DNA of 64,000 nucleotides from positions 1,540,160 through 1,604,159 of the forward strand of contig ML976657.1 of NCBI GenBank assembly GCA_010015655.1, written 5' to 3'. Numbering within the stretch: the stretch's first letter is position 1; each line of letters opens with the position of its first letter. The stretch is from Bimuria novae-zelandiae CBS 107.79 (Eukaryota > Ascomycota > Dothideomycetes > Pleosporales > Didymosphaeriaceae). The translations under genes and the position numbers were made by a program. This document shows, piece after piece, positions 34,557 to 46,408 of the stretch. The notes below the pieces were generated by a model. The model was not told the DNA's origin and ran no database searches. It was given only the letters and a program-made list of their open reading frames with translations.

Positions 34557-37500
34557 ATTAGATATCCTTTATTAATTCTAGTAGTAGCTATTCTTCTATT
34601 ATCGCAATTTTCTTTAGGTCTATTTTAACACCTTTCCGGGATATTATAAATCCTAGATATTCTGTTTCCGTAACATAGAATTTATATTTCTTAGGGTATA
34701 GGAGTAATTAATGCTTTTATAACTTTTATAGCACTTTTCGCACGTGTTCCTTATGTTCTTTTAGGGTCCTATGTAAATATATTAGGATGTCGTCGAGATA
34801 CGCCATGTAAAATACGTCTAAGTATTTATATAGTACTTAATTTATTAACTCTTAGAAAGTTACTAGTGCGTTAGTTAGCCCTATAAGCATAACCCTATAC
34901 TTAAAGAGGCTATATCGCGTGCGAAAAGCTATTTTCTACTTATAACTTTTTACTATTTAAATCTTATAGAATCTATCTTAAACGTTAAATTTCGTAAACT
35001 ACTTAGCTCCCCGGAGTTAATCTATAAGCTCCGTTATTAAAGGTAATAGATAGCGGTTTTTAATAGTTATAGTATTTAGTTATTTATAATCTATATAAAG
35101 TCGTAGCCTGCCATCTTTTTGCAAATAAAGAGTATAGGGAAGGCCGTAGGGCTCTAACTAGGTCTCTATTTCCCTAAGCATAGATTTTTCTATATTAGCT
35201 CTTTTAATTCTTTTTCTTATTTATAGGTAAGGGGCCTTAGGCGTTCTAGTCGTAGCTTAGCTCCCTTTACTAGCGGTATCTTATAATCCTACTTTTTATA
35301 TTTAGGTAGGATAGTCTTATTGTGTTCCTTAAATAGGTCTATAAATTCCTTATATTCTTCTAGCAGACCTAGGTTATCTAGGACTATTTTAGCCTCCTAG
35401 ACCTATATATAGTGCACCCTTCCTAGATATTACTTTAAGATCCTGTCTATCTTACATACTAATATTTTTTATATCTTAAATAGTTAGCTTTCCTTTCTTG
35501 CCTAAGGTTTTTAGGGAGTTTCCCTTCTACTAGGGCTCTTCTAAGCCGTTGCTAGTAGGCTTTAGGAAAGGATTATTTATTTAATTTAGTTTATTTATAG
35601 ATTATGTTACTCTAGCTATTTATATTCTATAATAGCTTTAATATCTCCTATCTTTATAATAGTAAAAACATGTTGGCTTTCTAGGCCTTTAATATTAACT
35701 TATACTGGCGCTATCTTAAGGCGTAGCTAACTATTATTATATCTTTATAATTAGGTCCTATTTATAAGTCCTATTTACAGTAGTATCCTCTTATTATAAT
35801 ATAGTATATTATATTTCTTAACTGCTCGCGGGGTAATTAGACACGCGTCTACCCCTAGGTTAATTAATACTATAACACGATATCTATGCACCGTAATGTC
35901 TTTAATTAAGCGCTTTTTAACTTAGCGAGTGCTTACTTAATAAGCCATAATAATTATATTATTACTAGTATAGCTCGTTACCTAGTAATAGTTTAGTTTT
36001 TTAAGTCTTTAGACTTATTTTAGACCCCTTATAAGGCCTTTACCTCTTAAATCTAACCTTTAAGTCGTGCTAGCTTTAAAATTTCTTTAATTTAGTACTA
36101 CTTATATTACTATTAATATAGTGCATAGGTCTCTTTAATCCTATTAAACTTATATACTCCTAGTATCTTATATTATAGGTAGTTTAGAGTAAGGCACTTG
36201 TTCTAGGCTAATATATTATACTTTAAGTAGCTATTTAAAAAAGCTACCTCTTCCTACAGGCTTAAGTATATAAAGTACTATAAGTTATATTATTTTTACC
36301 TGATTAATAAGTAGTCTGCGTCTCTTCCTAGCTACGTATTCTTAATTATTATACTAGTGTTGTGGGGATTTAGGCCCTAAAGGAACTAACCTATTTTAAA
36401 CTTCTACTACTTATATAGCTTACAGGTAATATTAAAACATTAGTACTAATTATTCTACTTATAATACTTAGCCTAATAGGCTAAAAAGTACTTATAGTAG
36501 TTATTAGGCACGCTACACTAGCTCTATTTTAGCTTATAGTATTTTAATTTTTTTTAAAAAATAGGAGGCCTTAACTCTAGTTTTAAAATATTATTAGCAT
36601 CCTTTACGCGTGCATTACCACCACTTAGCGTATTTATATTGTTCCTGTATCGTGACCTGGCGTAGGTATTGTTTTGGGCGCCCCTGTAGCTTCTCCGCTA
36701 GCTAGTAGGCGTCCCATGCGTGTGCCCCCTGGACAATCACTTTTGCCTCACACTAAGACGATTAATGTAGCGTACTGCTGCACATCCAGCAGGTGTCGTC
36801 GGCCAGTCTTTAGAAAATCTAGTATTTAGGAAGGGTCTTTCGTTCCTCTTCCTCTTCTATTGGCTCTAGGATCCCCGGCGTGAGATCCACTTCGTCGGCT
36901 TCTGTCGCCGTGAGGGTGGCCATGGCCACTCGTAGGAGGTTAGTTATATTAACCTTAGTCTCCTAATCTTCGCAGTCTTTGGCGAAGTGGCCTTACTTGC
37001 TATATTAGAGGCAGGCTTTATCCTTAAACCTCTATTTTTATTCTTCCTACAAGATGCCGTTCTTGCCCTAGTAACTCTTTTTTAGTTTGTACGGCTGTCT
37101 TCCCTTGCTATTTCTCTTTTTGTACTATTAGGCTTTATTAGTTATAATAATATCTCTATCTTAGTCTCTTCCTGCGGGTCTAAATTAGTTCTCTTTTTTA
37201 ATAAGTAGCCTAGTACCGTGCAGTCTTTCTAGCTTGCGTTTATATAAGTAATTATTTATTTAATTATATTATTAATAAGTTCTTCTAGGTTGTCTACTTT
37301 TCCTTAGTAGACTAATTTATCTTTAACTAATTCTTTTAGTCTATTATATTAGGTAATTATACGTAGGGCTTTCCCCCATTCGTCGAGTTCTACCACGATT
37401 TATTTAAACTTTAGTGTATAGAGTACTGCTAATTTTTCCTAACGTAGGCATTAGAAGCGTATTTTAGCTTAATATTCTTTATTAATAGTGCTAAATATTC

Positions 37501-37900
37501 CTTTTATAGCTTTATAAAAGAACTCTTAGTCCTTAAAGGCATCCTTAGTAGCGTCTAAATTATAATCCTTTACTTTACTATTCTTAAGGAAGTTATTAAT
37601 TATTAGTCTAGCCTACGCAATTGCCTTATCTTATATATTTATATAAGTAATTAAAATCTTATTTTATTCCGTGTTAAACCTTTTTAAGTTATAGTAGATA
37701 AATAGTTCTATTTATGTTAGGAATGTTCCTGGGTAACCTTTTTTAGTATAAGGTTTAGGTTTTAGGACTTTTAGTTAATATTTTATATCTTCTTATTAGC
37801 TTATTTTCTTGCTTATATAGTTAATAATTTCTTATAGCTAGGTTATTTAAGCTACTTGTTTAATAACTATTTCTCTTAGGGTCTTTTCCTTAGGTGCTAG
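34557..37900 (-). pseudogene. chromovirus B gag, protease and RT (N-terminal section)
   Basis: On the minus strand, from 37900 downward: Gag; a CCHC zinc knuckle read as CL-YSK-GHFAKDCED (about 36965-37020, second Cys now Tyr); a well-preserved segment NITNLLRVAMATLTATEADE (about 36880-36950); protease region; and RT with FYMAYLDDILIYLH (about 34780-34815, YLDD intact) and LYPKKYKFYVTETEYLGFII (about 34640-34705). The frame continues at 27280 beyond the copia insertion. RIP decay is strong except about 36600-36940. Confidence 0.85.
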
Positions 37901-37951
37901 AGCTGCGGTGGTTAAACTAGGTCTTGCTATTATACTATAGGGTAGTTAAAG

Positions 37952-38376
37952 TATTATAAGGCTCTTATACCTTATTCTAATTTAGGTTAGGGTAGTAAGG
38001 TATCGTAGCGCTTTATAAATTATTTAATAGTATAAGTTAATACGACACTTAGCGCGAGGCTAGATAATTTAATCTTATAATAAAATAAGATAACTATTAG
38101 TCTGTATAGGAGAACGTACTTGTACAGAAGATATGTAAGTTAACTATAAGGAGTATAATAAAGGAAACCGCCTATATATATACTTACTTTACTTAGTTAC
38201 TTAGTGCTATTAATTAACTAAGTAGTTACGTGTCTTGCTTTGTTACTTAGTACTACTAATTAACTAAGTAGTTACGTGACCCTGAAGCTAGCTCCTTAGC
38301 GTACTGGTTAACCCGTTCCTCGGCCGCTTGTCCTTATAAGCGCCTATCCCCCATTGTCTGGTCCTGGTTCGTAACA
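37952..38376 (-). repeat. 5' LTR of chromovirus B (intact, 425 bp)
   Basis: It starts TATTATAAGGCTCTTATACC (the partner starts TGTTATGAGGCTCTCACACC, four transitions) and ends GTTCGTAACA before the duplicated TAAGC. It served as reference for the LINE and TSD boundaries. Confidence 0.92.
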
Positions 38377-38473
38377 TAAGCTCTTAACTACTAAATATCT
38401 GCGAGGTGCTTTACCCTTAACCTATTCTCCCCTTACCTAGAACAGGCTTAGGTACGTAAAACCCCTTGTAACA
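38377..38473 (+). repeat. 3' LTR of chromovirus A, distal part
   Basis: After the duplicated TAAGC the sequence continues TCTTAACTACTAAATATCTG and ends CCCCTTGTAACA, colinear with 3443-3535 of the 5' LTR. Confidence 0.88.
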
Positions 38474-40450
38474 CCTTCCTCCTACACGGTAAATAATATA
38501 AACTTTGCCTCTACTATGGCTAATAAGGCTATTAGTTTATTATAGATTAATCGGTTTATAAGGCGCCACGCTAAATCCTTAATATTATAATAAATAGCTA
38601 GTATTAATAGTAATCGCCACAAAGCTAATTATTTAGCTAAACATAAGCTCTACTTTGAGCTTCTACAGTAAAAGATTAGGCAGGATTAGATCGAGACTTA
38701 GTATATATATAATATAAACAAAAAAGGCTGCCTGCTCGGCATCACCTCCCGCTCAAAGAGGATTTTTAATAGGCCTCTATACGAGAGCAAGGCAGTAAGG
38801 CAAGCTATCCAGAATGGCAGCCATGAATAAATATCGATTATCACTTGTATATGCGTCGACGGATCTGCCCTAGACCCAGCTCTAATCTATCAGGCCACCT
38901 CTATGGATATATAATTAAGTTAGATAGAGGACCTTAATCCTTAATACTATTAGGTCTTTATTATAGTATTAGAATTTAGCTAAATAAATAATTAAATAGG
39001 CGTTATATAGCTTTAATAAGTATTTAATCGCCTTATAGAGTTAAAAGCTAGATAATTAAATTAACTATTAATCCTTAATAGCTATAGATCTTACATTACT
39101 ATAGATTTTATTAACTTTTATAATCGTAATAAGATTCTATTAGCTATCTATTTCCTATATTTAACCTATATGCTATAGCCTCTTAATATCTATATTTAAG
39201 TCTTTATTAATAGCGTATTTAAACGAGCTATTAGCATTTTTATAAAATAGACTAGGGATAGTTTTTATTACTAAAAAAGACTTCTTTAGCCTATTCTAAA
39301 AGGCCTAGGCTAATACTATAAGGTAGCTATTAATACTTCGGGCCTTTAAAGCTATAGGCTTATTACCTCTATATCTAAAGACTGTCCTTAAGTAGTTTAA
39401 TAATAATTACCAACCTAAGTAAAAATTATAAAAAAGCTTAACCTTAGTACTTAAAGTATTAGATTAGAGAAAAATTAATAGGCTTTTAAAGGCTTATATT
39501 AATATAGGGACTAGTACTATAGCTAAAAGCTAAGTTAAACTATATACTTAATTTTTATATAAGCTTAGCTTATAAAGCATAAAAATTAAGGCCTATAAAA
39601 GGCTTAAGCTATCTAAAAGAAATGCTTAAAGTAAGATAAATCCCTACCTTTTAATTAACCTTATAAAGATTAAATAAAAGCTAGTTTTAATTACCCTATA
39701 GCGTATAATAGGCATGTAATTATTAATATAAAAAAGATACTAAAGCGTAGTAACTATAGCTTTAAAAAAGCTAGTAGCGTGAAATAAGGCTACTTTAAAA
39801 AAGGCGTATTATTTAAGTAGTTACTAAAGATATACGCGTAAAGTAAAAGGCTAATAAAGCTATAAAGTACTGCCTTAAGTAATAGACCTATAAAATATAA
39901 AGTTAATTTTAAAAATGTATTAAAATATCTAAATTAGGTAGTAAGAATATTTTAAAGCCTTTTCCTAAAGCTATTAAGAAAAAATAGCCTTAGCGTAAGT
40001 CTGTCACGAGAGCAACGAGCAGAGAGAGCCTGGCTTAGAGAGCTAGATTAATTATGCTTCGTTTAGTATCTACGTGTAGGTACAAGACGTTAGATAAGGA
40101 GGAAAAGTCTTTTGCCCTTATCCAGCGTGGATCTATCTATCTCGCTTAGCCAGATGCTAGCCTTAGTTAGCTAGCGCTATATCTTAGCACTCTGTCGTGC
40201 CGTGTCTAAGTCTATCGTGTGGTATCTGGAGGTGTACTGTCGTTGACAGTACACCCATGCTATTAAGATAACTTGGGAGTTACCGTGACAAAGTCTATAA
40301 ATATTAATAAGACTTTATTTATTATATATACCTTAAAGTCAGGCAGTAGCTAAATAATTAAAATACTAAGTAGATAGTAATAATTTAAGTAGCTAATAAT
40401 TATTTATAGGCCTTAAAGACCTTAACTCTAGAAAATCTTATAATAATATT
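38474..40450 (+). pseudogene. Old pogo-like transposase relic
   Basis: Plus-strand remnants include INRFIRRHAKSLIL (DNA-binding part), YNINKKGCLLGITSRSKRIF (first DDE block, Asp and Glu changed to Asn and Lys), LLILNSYRSHITIDFINFY (second block) and a Lys-rich tail before 40000. The 5' end is cut by chromovirus A, no TIR is visible, and a solo LTR interrupts the tail at 40003-40290. The most decayed of the pogo sequences here. Confidence 0.7.
40003..40290. repeat. Solo LTR (288 bp) with internal hairpin
   Basis: TGTCACGAGAGC to GTTACCGTGACA, flanked by the 5-bp duplication AAGTC (39998-40002 and 40291-40295). Composition is balanced, so it is younger than the relic around it or too short to be mutated. 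It contains a perfect 11-bp inverted repeat GGTGTACTGTC/GACAGTACACC with a 3-base loop (40231-40255). Confidence 0.88.
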
Positions 40451-41070
40451 AATTATAGGTGGCTTAGTAGCCTCCTGTCGCTGGCCGAGCGATCTTGTTA
40501 GGGTGTTACATTGACTGACGTGTTGCACTGACGGCCGAGGCACGGTATAGGCCCATAGCGATGATACGACTTCTGACTCCAACAGGTCTCAATACTTCTT
40601 CTTGCATTGGAATGCAATCGATTCTATCAACAAGGCATCGTCTCACGCATCTTGTAGATTAAACAATAAACCGTGCGCCACCCTGCAGGCGGGGAACCCC
40701 CAAAACGTCCAGCCCAGGTACCGGGGAAGAGGAAATACGATGCAGTGCACGATTTTCGGTTCTGTCCTGCAGGGATTGTATCCAAAATGGGAAGCTGTAC
40801 CTGTCGATTGTCGCCCTGCAACCAATAGTGGCTGAACATGCCTGAAGGTCTAGAATGGACAATCAGGACCCTTGTCACGATAATCGCCCCTCAGCTGCGC
40901 CAGTGCTTCGTGTAGGCCCGCGTAGAAAACAAGGAATGCATGAGGGTGAAAAGTGACGAGCATAATTTCGCCATTTCACTGTTATAAAGGACCGCTAGCG
41001 GATTACGCCGGAGTTTCACCTCATTGCGACATTACCGTTTCATCATTTGGACTGCTTAGATCGATCAGCC
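40451..41070. other. Boundary of AT-rich block and upstream region of the WSC gene
   Basis: Composition switches from AT-rich to balanced near 40460. Overlapping short frames on both strands between 40600 and 40880 show no domain. The last 90 bp serve as promoter/leader of the WSC gene. Confidence 0.6.
40983..40989 (+). promoter_or_regulatory. TATA-like box of the WSC-domain gene
   Basis: TATAAAG lies 82-88 bp upstream of the ATG at 41071, a common distance in filamentous ascomycetes. Confidence 0.45.
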
Positions 41071-42342
41071 ATGGCTCTCTTCGCAATTGCTAGCCTGTTG
41101 ACTGTGACTACTGCATCCTCGTCACTGTTTGCTAGGAACAATCCACCCCAACCGCCCTGTGTCTATCCCTTCACCAAGTTCGTATACTCCGGTTGCTACA
41201 CGGACAGCGTCGCCACTCGCGCTCTTCCTTTCAAAGCAGACCTAGAGTTCAACAATGCTACCATAGAGCAGTGCACTGCTTATTGTAAAGGCAACAACTA
41301 TCGATACGCAGGGCTTGAATATTATGGTCAGCTCATTTGAACGAGAAATTCTTCACCGCCTTAACAGCAACAGGGCAGTGCTTCTGCGGCACAAGTGTGT
41401 CGGCCTCGAAGGCCCCGGAGGGGGAGTGCAACTTGCCCTGCAATGGTATATGGTCTTCCTCTTGCGTCCATGCTGTAGCTAACATGTAAAGGCGACTCAA
41501 CTCAAGCCTGTGGTGGAGAAGATCGAGTTTCCATTTACCAAGACCCAACGTTTCCTGACGCAGATGACATTGCAATCTCGAACGACTTCTTGTCGCTTGG
41601 TTGCTATACTGAAGGCGACAGCGGCCGCTCTCTGGATTACTCGCAATGGGACTACCTCAATATCTCGGCCATGACCACCGAGACGTGTCTCACCGCTTGC
41701 GGTGCGAAGGGGTTTCCTTTCGCGGGCACCGAGTTCGGACGCGAGTGCTACTGCGGTGTTGTTCTAGGCAATGGCACGGTGGCCACTGACTCTATTCAAT
41801 GTTCCACCCCTTGCACAGGCAATTTGACTCAAACCTGCGGTGGTCCCGATCGGCTGTCGCTCTACGTCGCTAAGAACCTGGAGTCAACCGAACCATGTGG
41901 TCCTCCCGTCATATCCTCTTCTTCGAGCGTCCCAACACCCACTACAACACCGTATACGTCTTCCAGTGTTGCTTCTTCATCGAGCTCCTCCTTGACTTCG
42001 ACTCCTCCATCTTCCAGCACGCCATCGTCGTCGTCCACTCCTAGCCCTACTTCGTCGAAACCGTCTTCATCTACGACTCCTATTCACACTACGTCATCTG
42101 CATGTGTAGGATACCAGTGCCCGAAGACGACAACTATCAAGTCGTCTTCCAGCTCAACTCCAGTGCCTCCGAAGACCTCTACGAAGTATACAACATCGAC
42201 GCCCAAGCCGACCTCGAAGAGCACCTCGTCCACCAAAACAACTTCTACACTTAAGACAACGACTCCTTGCACAACGACGACAAAGACGACAGCTAAAAGC
42301 GCTGTGAAATCGACTTCAACAAAGTATGGTTGGTGGATGTGA
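41071..42342 (+). CDS. Secreted protein with two WSC domains and a Ser/Thr-rich tail
   Basis: Three exons: 41071-41326, 41374-41445 and 41492-42342 (392 aa). Introns of 47 and 46 bp have GT..AG ends, and the second contains GCTAAC. Splicing joins NYRYAGLEYYG to QCFCGTSV and CNLPCNG to DSTQACGGEDR, completing the first WSC domain (about residues 35-145). The second (about 165-260: SLGCYTEGD..ECYCG..C..PCTGNLTQTCGG) is within exon 3. The rest is Ser/Thr/Pro-rich with Lys toward the end, probably heavily O-glycosylated. The N-terminus MALFAIASLLTVTTASSSLF is a signal peptide. No transmembrane segment or GPI tail is seen, so it is probably extracellular or wall-bound. WSC domains bind cell-wall or plant glycans in related proteins; the ligand here is unknown. 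Confidence 0.85.
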
Positions 42343-42720
42343 CGATCGAGTTTCTTTCGGATTCAATTAAGCTTGGACACTTGACAGTGCGGTGTGGCTG
42401 GACCTACACATCTCAATATCTAGAAAATTTTGGAGCAGTGTTGCTGCTGTTAGCATATATGCAATCTCAACTGCATGAATTAGTATTGTGCGATCCAAAT
42501 CGAACTCCTTTGTACTACCTTTTCTCACTCGGGCGATCTGTACCCATCTGCTCATTATGCGGATAATTAGGCACATGGATGGATTTAGAAGTACCTACCT
42601 ATTGCAATGTGTGGTGGTGGAGTTGTTTTCTAGGTTTGAGAAGAGGGATAATCTCTCCGACGTCCCTGACTTCCGCGCCTATGTTGCTGGATTAAGGCTT
42701 AACGGTACTCTAAAGTAACG
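42343..42720. other. Intergenic, downstream of the WSC gene
   Basis: Balanced composition with only short overlapping frames on both strands. No domain seen. Confidence 0.5.
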
Positions 42721-43860
42721 CCTCTACTGTACTATTTTAACCTTCTTATAGCCTATACTAATTCTTAATATACTTAATAATATAGATTTAGCTATTTTAT
42801 CAAGTCCTGCAGGGTAGCTAGTCCTATAGGGTTAGGGGTTAGTTCTCGGGCAGGAGTACTATAACGAGGAAAGGGGTATTAATAGCTCGCACTAATTAAT
42901 AAAGTGTTAGTACTAAAGGTAAGTTACTGTGACGTACTATTTACCACTACGCCAACCTAGCAAAAGGTATAGGATAATACTCTATAAGATAGAGTAGATC
43001 CTAGGTAAATAGTATATATACTAATATATGCCAGTAGAGACTAAGGGGCTAGATCCTTAGCTAGCCCCACTTAGGCCTGTGTATGACTAGGCCTAAATAG
43101 TACCTGACAGTTATCTTGTATTAAATTAACAAGACCCTATGTTAAATCTAAATAATAAATTAATAAATAGATTAAATACGAAGATATTAACTATTTTTAA
43201 GCTCCTATATACTAGCTATAATTAAGCGACTAATTATACTAATTAGTCTAATTAAGTGCTAATTATTGATTAGTATATAACCTGCTTAGTATACTTAGTA
43301 TACTAATTGTACTAATTAGGTTATATAACTACTATCTTGGTAGCACGTTACTAGTTAATATTATTTACTTATAAGGTTTCTAGACGTCTAGGTGTTTAAG
43401 ATCCTAACATATTTCTGCACTACTTTTTCTATTTGAATTATTAGATTTTTTATACCACTATACTATTATATTATTTATAACTAACATTACTCTAGCTAAG
43501 GCCTATATTACTTATTATAAATCTGTTCTCTGCGTCTTATATAAAGAGCTTTACGTTAACCTTTTTATCTAAACTACTATTAACTTAAAATTCTATAACT
43601 TCTAAATAATATAAGAATAATTCTTTTAAGACCATATTTTAATATTTAAATGCACTATTTACGTTTATCTTTACTACTATAGACTTTTTACTAATATTAA
43701 ATATATTATTATTAAATAATTTTAGCGCGAGAATATATAAGAAGTAATTTCTACTTAATCTAAATGCTTTAGTTAATGCCTTATCTCGTTTTTAAAATTG
43801 TTATTTGTCACTGCTGAAGCATTTGGTGTAGTTTAGCACAAGGTATCTTGCTTTAGGGGA
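42721..43860. repeat. Small AT-rich, RIP-like relic block with LTR-like remnant
   Basis: Composition shifts to TA-rich as in the large transposon block. On the minus strand it opens with TGTTAGGATCT near 43412, as the solo LTR at 23250 does, and near 42826-42870 carries AGTACTCCTGCCCGAGAAC, also in that solo LTR. The middle does not match. It is probably a diverged LTR-type relic. The portion 43420-43850 is unrecognised decayed sequence. Confidence 0.5.
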
Positions 43861-44227
43861 GCTGTTAGATGATTGTGGAAGCTTCTATCCCATGTTTGTT
43901 TGAATTGTTATTTAGTTATTGTTCAGCCAATCTGTTCAGCCAATTTGTTCAGCTTTCTACCTATGGTATAATACGGCTTGTCCGCACATTCATAGTTCAT
44001 TATCACGGAGAGTCAATTCGACAAACTATGAGATTAGGTAATATCGAGTCCGAATCCAAGCAAATGGGGAATTATATTCGTGATGGAGGTGAGTGAAAGT
44101 TAAGACATAAAGTCTAAGCGTGAGCATGGTGTATTATGTGGCCTTATTATCCATGGACCCCATAAAGCTTGGAAAGGAAATAGTTATTTAAAAAAAATCA
44201 CTGGACGACGCTAAGCGCAGTATATAC

Positions 44228-46109
44228 ATGGACCCTCATCAGCCACAGACCTCAATTTCTCGAGCTTTCTTTCGCAGGAACCCGCTTATAAGACACCTTC
44301 ATAACATCACATCTTTATTCCATCACCCGGATCCGTTGTCCACCTGTAAGACAACACCCCAAGCCGGTCATCAAACATCACAATTGAAATTTCAGGCCTG
44401 GTCACCTGTCCATCTTTTACAGATTTACCACCACATATATAAAGACTCTATTGAAGCAAAGCACGATTCAGAGAATCTATTAGGTTTCCTCGAAACGCAT
44501 GAAGACCTAAATACACCCCAGCCGGACAGCCTGAGCAGCAAAACAATTCACTAGCTCCTAATCAGAGTAGTACCTGCGATCCAGAACCGAGCCCTGAAGA
44601 CCAACAGGTCATTTCGTCTCGGAGATCTGCCGCTGGGGCTTGTCCAAGGTATCTTCAAACTGCTCCCCAAGCAAGACATTGCCAACGTACGACTCGCCAA
44701 CCCCGAGCTTAAAAATCATGTAATGGATGCATTTGGTGTATCCTTTCGTCATTTGGTTGTCATGCTACATCCACGATCTCTGGATCTGTTGCAAATCATC
44801 GCTCGGCATGTGGACTTCGCAAAATACGTACGAAAGATCACCGTTTCTCTCGAGGAGATAGGCCAAAAAGTTGGGACTCTGCCATCGTATATGCTTATCG
44901 AGGGAAAACACTCCCTCTACGAACAAGTAGGAACAAGTCGACTTTCTAGGCCAGCGACAATACGCCACTATATTATCCGGAGTGTTTTCTTCCCTTCCCA
45001 ATCTGGACAAGATCGCCTTTGCACACGCGTGCTTTAGAAATAGCAACCTTCTTAATCCACGGTATACCCGATGCAGCCATGCGGCATTGAAAGACGAGTA
45101 CACGGGGTGGGTAAGTATCCTCCCTATCTATAGTACACTTGAGCAGTCATATGAAACGACTCCGAACTCGGTGCTATATTTTACGGAAATCTGTGCTAAC
45201 CCTTTCCACAGTTTTACCGGACGCCCCGGACGTTCTTCTCCTCAAACCTCATGTATGCAACCGCAATCGTTCTCAGTATCAAGACAAAGGTCATCTTGCG
45301 ATTTGAATTCGAAGATGTCTAGATCTAGAAGAACCTGCCATGCACATGTGGATGTTTTGGCTATAACGTATAGCCTCACAGATTCGGAGGTTGGACCTTG
45401 AGCATCACGGCCCCTGCTCGCAATACCTTATGGAGGCGGCAACTGGACTGGAAGATCTCACTCATCATGGACGCTCAGGCCGACCGCAACTCTACCAGCC
45501 GCTACCGATCCAGGCCCACTGGCATAAATTGCGCCGTCTCTATCTTGCCTACCTAGACAATTTAGGCGCGCATGTTCTGGCATCTTTCCTGCAGTGGCAC
45601 GCCAGTACCTTGACGGAGGTTAATCTGGTAATTTAGCGCTTTCGGAAAACGCCACATACGTCAACGTTCTCCGAAATCTTCTGCAGATGCCTCTCTTGAG
45701 CAAATTATACCTGGGTTGCCTCATCAGTGCACCCCCAGACACGTCGAATGCCTCGCTAGAACTTCTATTGGATAATTGTATCCATTCTACAATTCTCGCA
45801 GGTGGTTTCGGTGATGATGAGACCTGTGGCCCATCGTCGATTGAGTTCGTTAGCAAGCAAGAGATCGTGCAAGGGCTATCTGCTCTGATCGACAGTTACC
45901 GACTGATTCCTTTTCTTGGAGCCGATCCTAATGATGACTGCGACCTTAACATGAAGGGCGCTCAGGCAGCATATGACGGACTCATCGTACAAGGCGAGGA
46001 GTGGAAATTGACTTCATTTGGACTTGCGAGGTTCCTTCTCTCCTTCGGTTCTGGCTTGAAACACAACCTTGACCAAGTCAAAACCGGGAAAATCATCTGC
46101 GGACAGTGA
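44228..46109 (+). pseudogene. Broken F-box protein gene
   Basis: An F-box-like segment FRLGDLPLGLVQGIFKLLPK (about 44611-44670) is followed by Leu-rich sequence, with downstream pieces EQ.DFLGQRQYATILSGVF.., LRRLYLAYLDNLGAHVLASF and MPLLSKLYLGCLISAPPDTS to a stop at 46107-46109. One good intron is visible (GTAAGT at 45111 to CAG at 45211, branch GCTAAC). Lesions: TAG at 44552-44554; a 10-bp tandem duplication GAACAAGTAG/GAACAAGTCG (44921-44940) that shifts the frame; a further shift near 45318; TAA at 45364-45366 in WL-RIAS where CAA fits; and another shift near 45625. F-box proteins recruit substrates to SCF ubiquitin ligases; this copy cannot make one chain. An intact allele with unusual introns is not fully excluded. 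Confidence 0.75.
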
Positions 46110-46408
46110 GGGCGGTGGTCAAATAAGGTGGATAAGGCATAATCTACTCAAACTGAAGCCTTCAAGAATTGCTTCTGGGTGTGCAACGCATCTTGAGGCC
46201 TCCTCGAGCTGCAAGAAGATGCAACGAAAACGGTTTTGAATATTTACAGTGTTTTTGTACAGCGTTATGCTGTGGCTTGAAAAAGCTGCGAAGGAACCCA
46301 GGATTCAGGGGTCTGGATGTCAGACGTTAGCACCGAAGATAGAAGTGTACGATCCAATTTATGCTTTGACGTTCTGGCATAGATTCACGTATAGCGTTCC
46401 AACGATCC

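Larger units (their letters stand above)
10185..38376 (-). mobile_element. Ty3/gypsy chromovirus B with chromodomain, carrying nested elements
   Basis: It is flanked by the 5-bp duplication TAAGC (10180-10184 and 38377-38381) inside the 3' LTR of chromovirus A. LTRs run TGTTATGAGG to GTAACA: the 5' LTR in coding sense is 37952-38376 (425 bp) and the 3' LTR is 10185-10360 plus 18692-18940. Gag-pol lies on the minus strand, 37900 down to 19490. It is interrupted by a copia element (27286-34551) and a pogo element (20203-25879), while a LINE interrupts the 3' LTR. The 3' LTR is followed in coding sense by a purine-rich tract (revcomp of 18941-18957). Differences between the two LTRs are transitions. 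Confidence 0.92.

Noticed and set aside
40600..40880. Overlapping frames on both strands upstream of the WSC gene
   Set aside because: No domain, no consistent frame, and position in a promoter/boundary region.
43869..44096. 75-codon plus-strand frame at the edge of the AT-rich relic
   Set aside because: Low-complexity hydrophobic start and a tandem TGTTCAGCCAAT repeat in the DNA; looks like chance.
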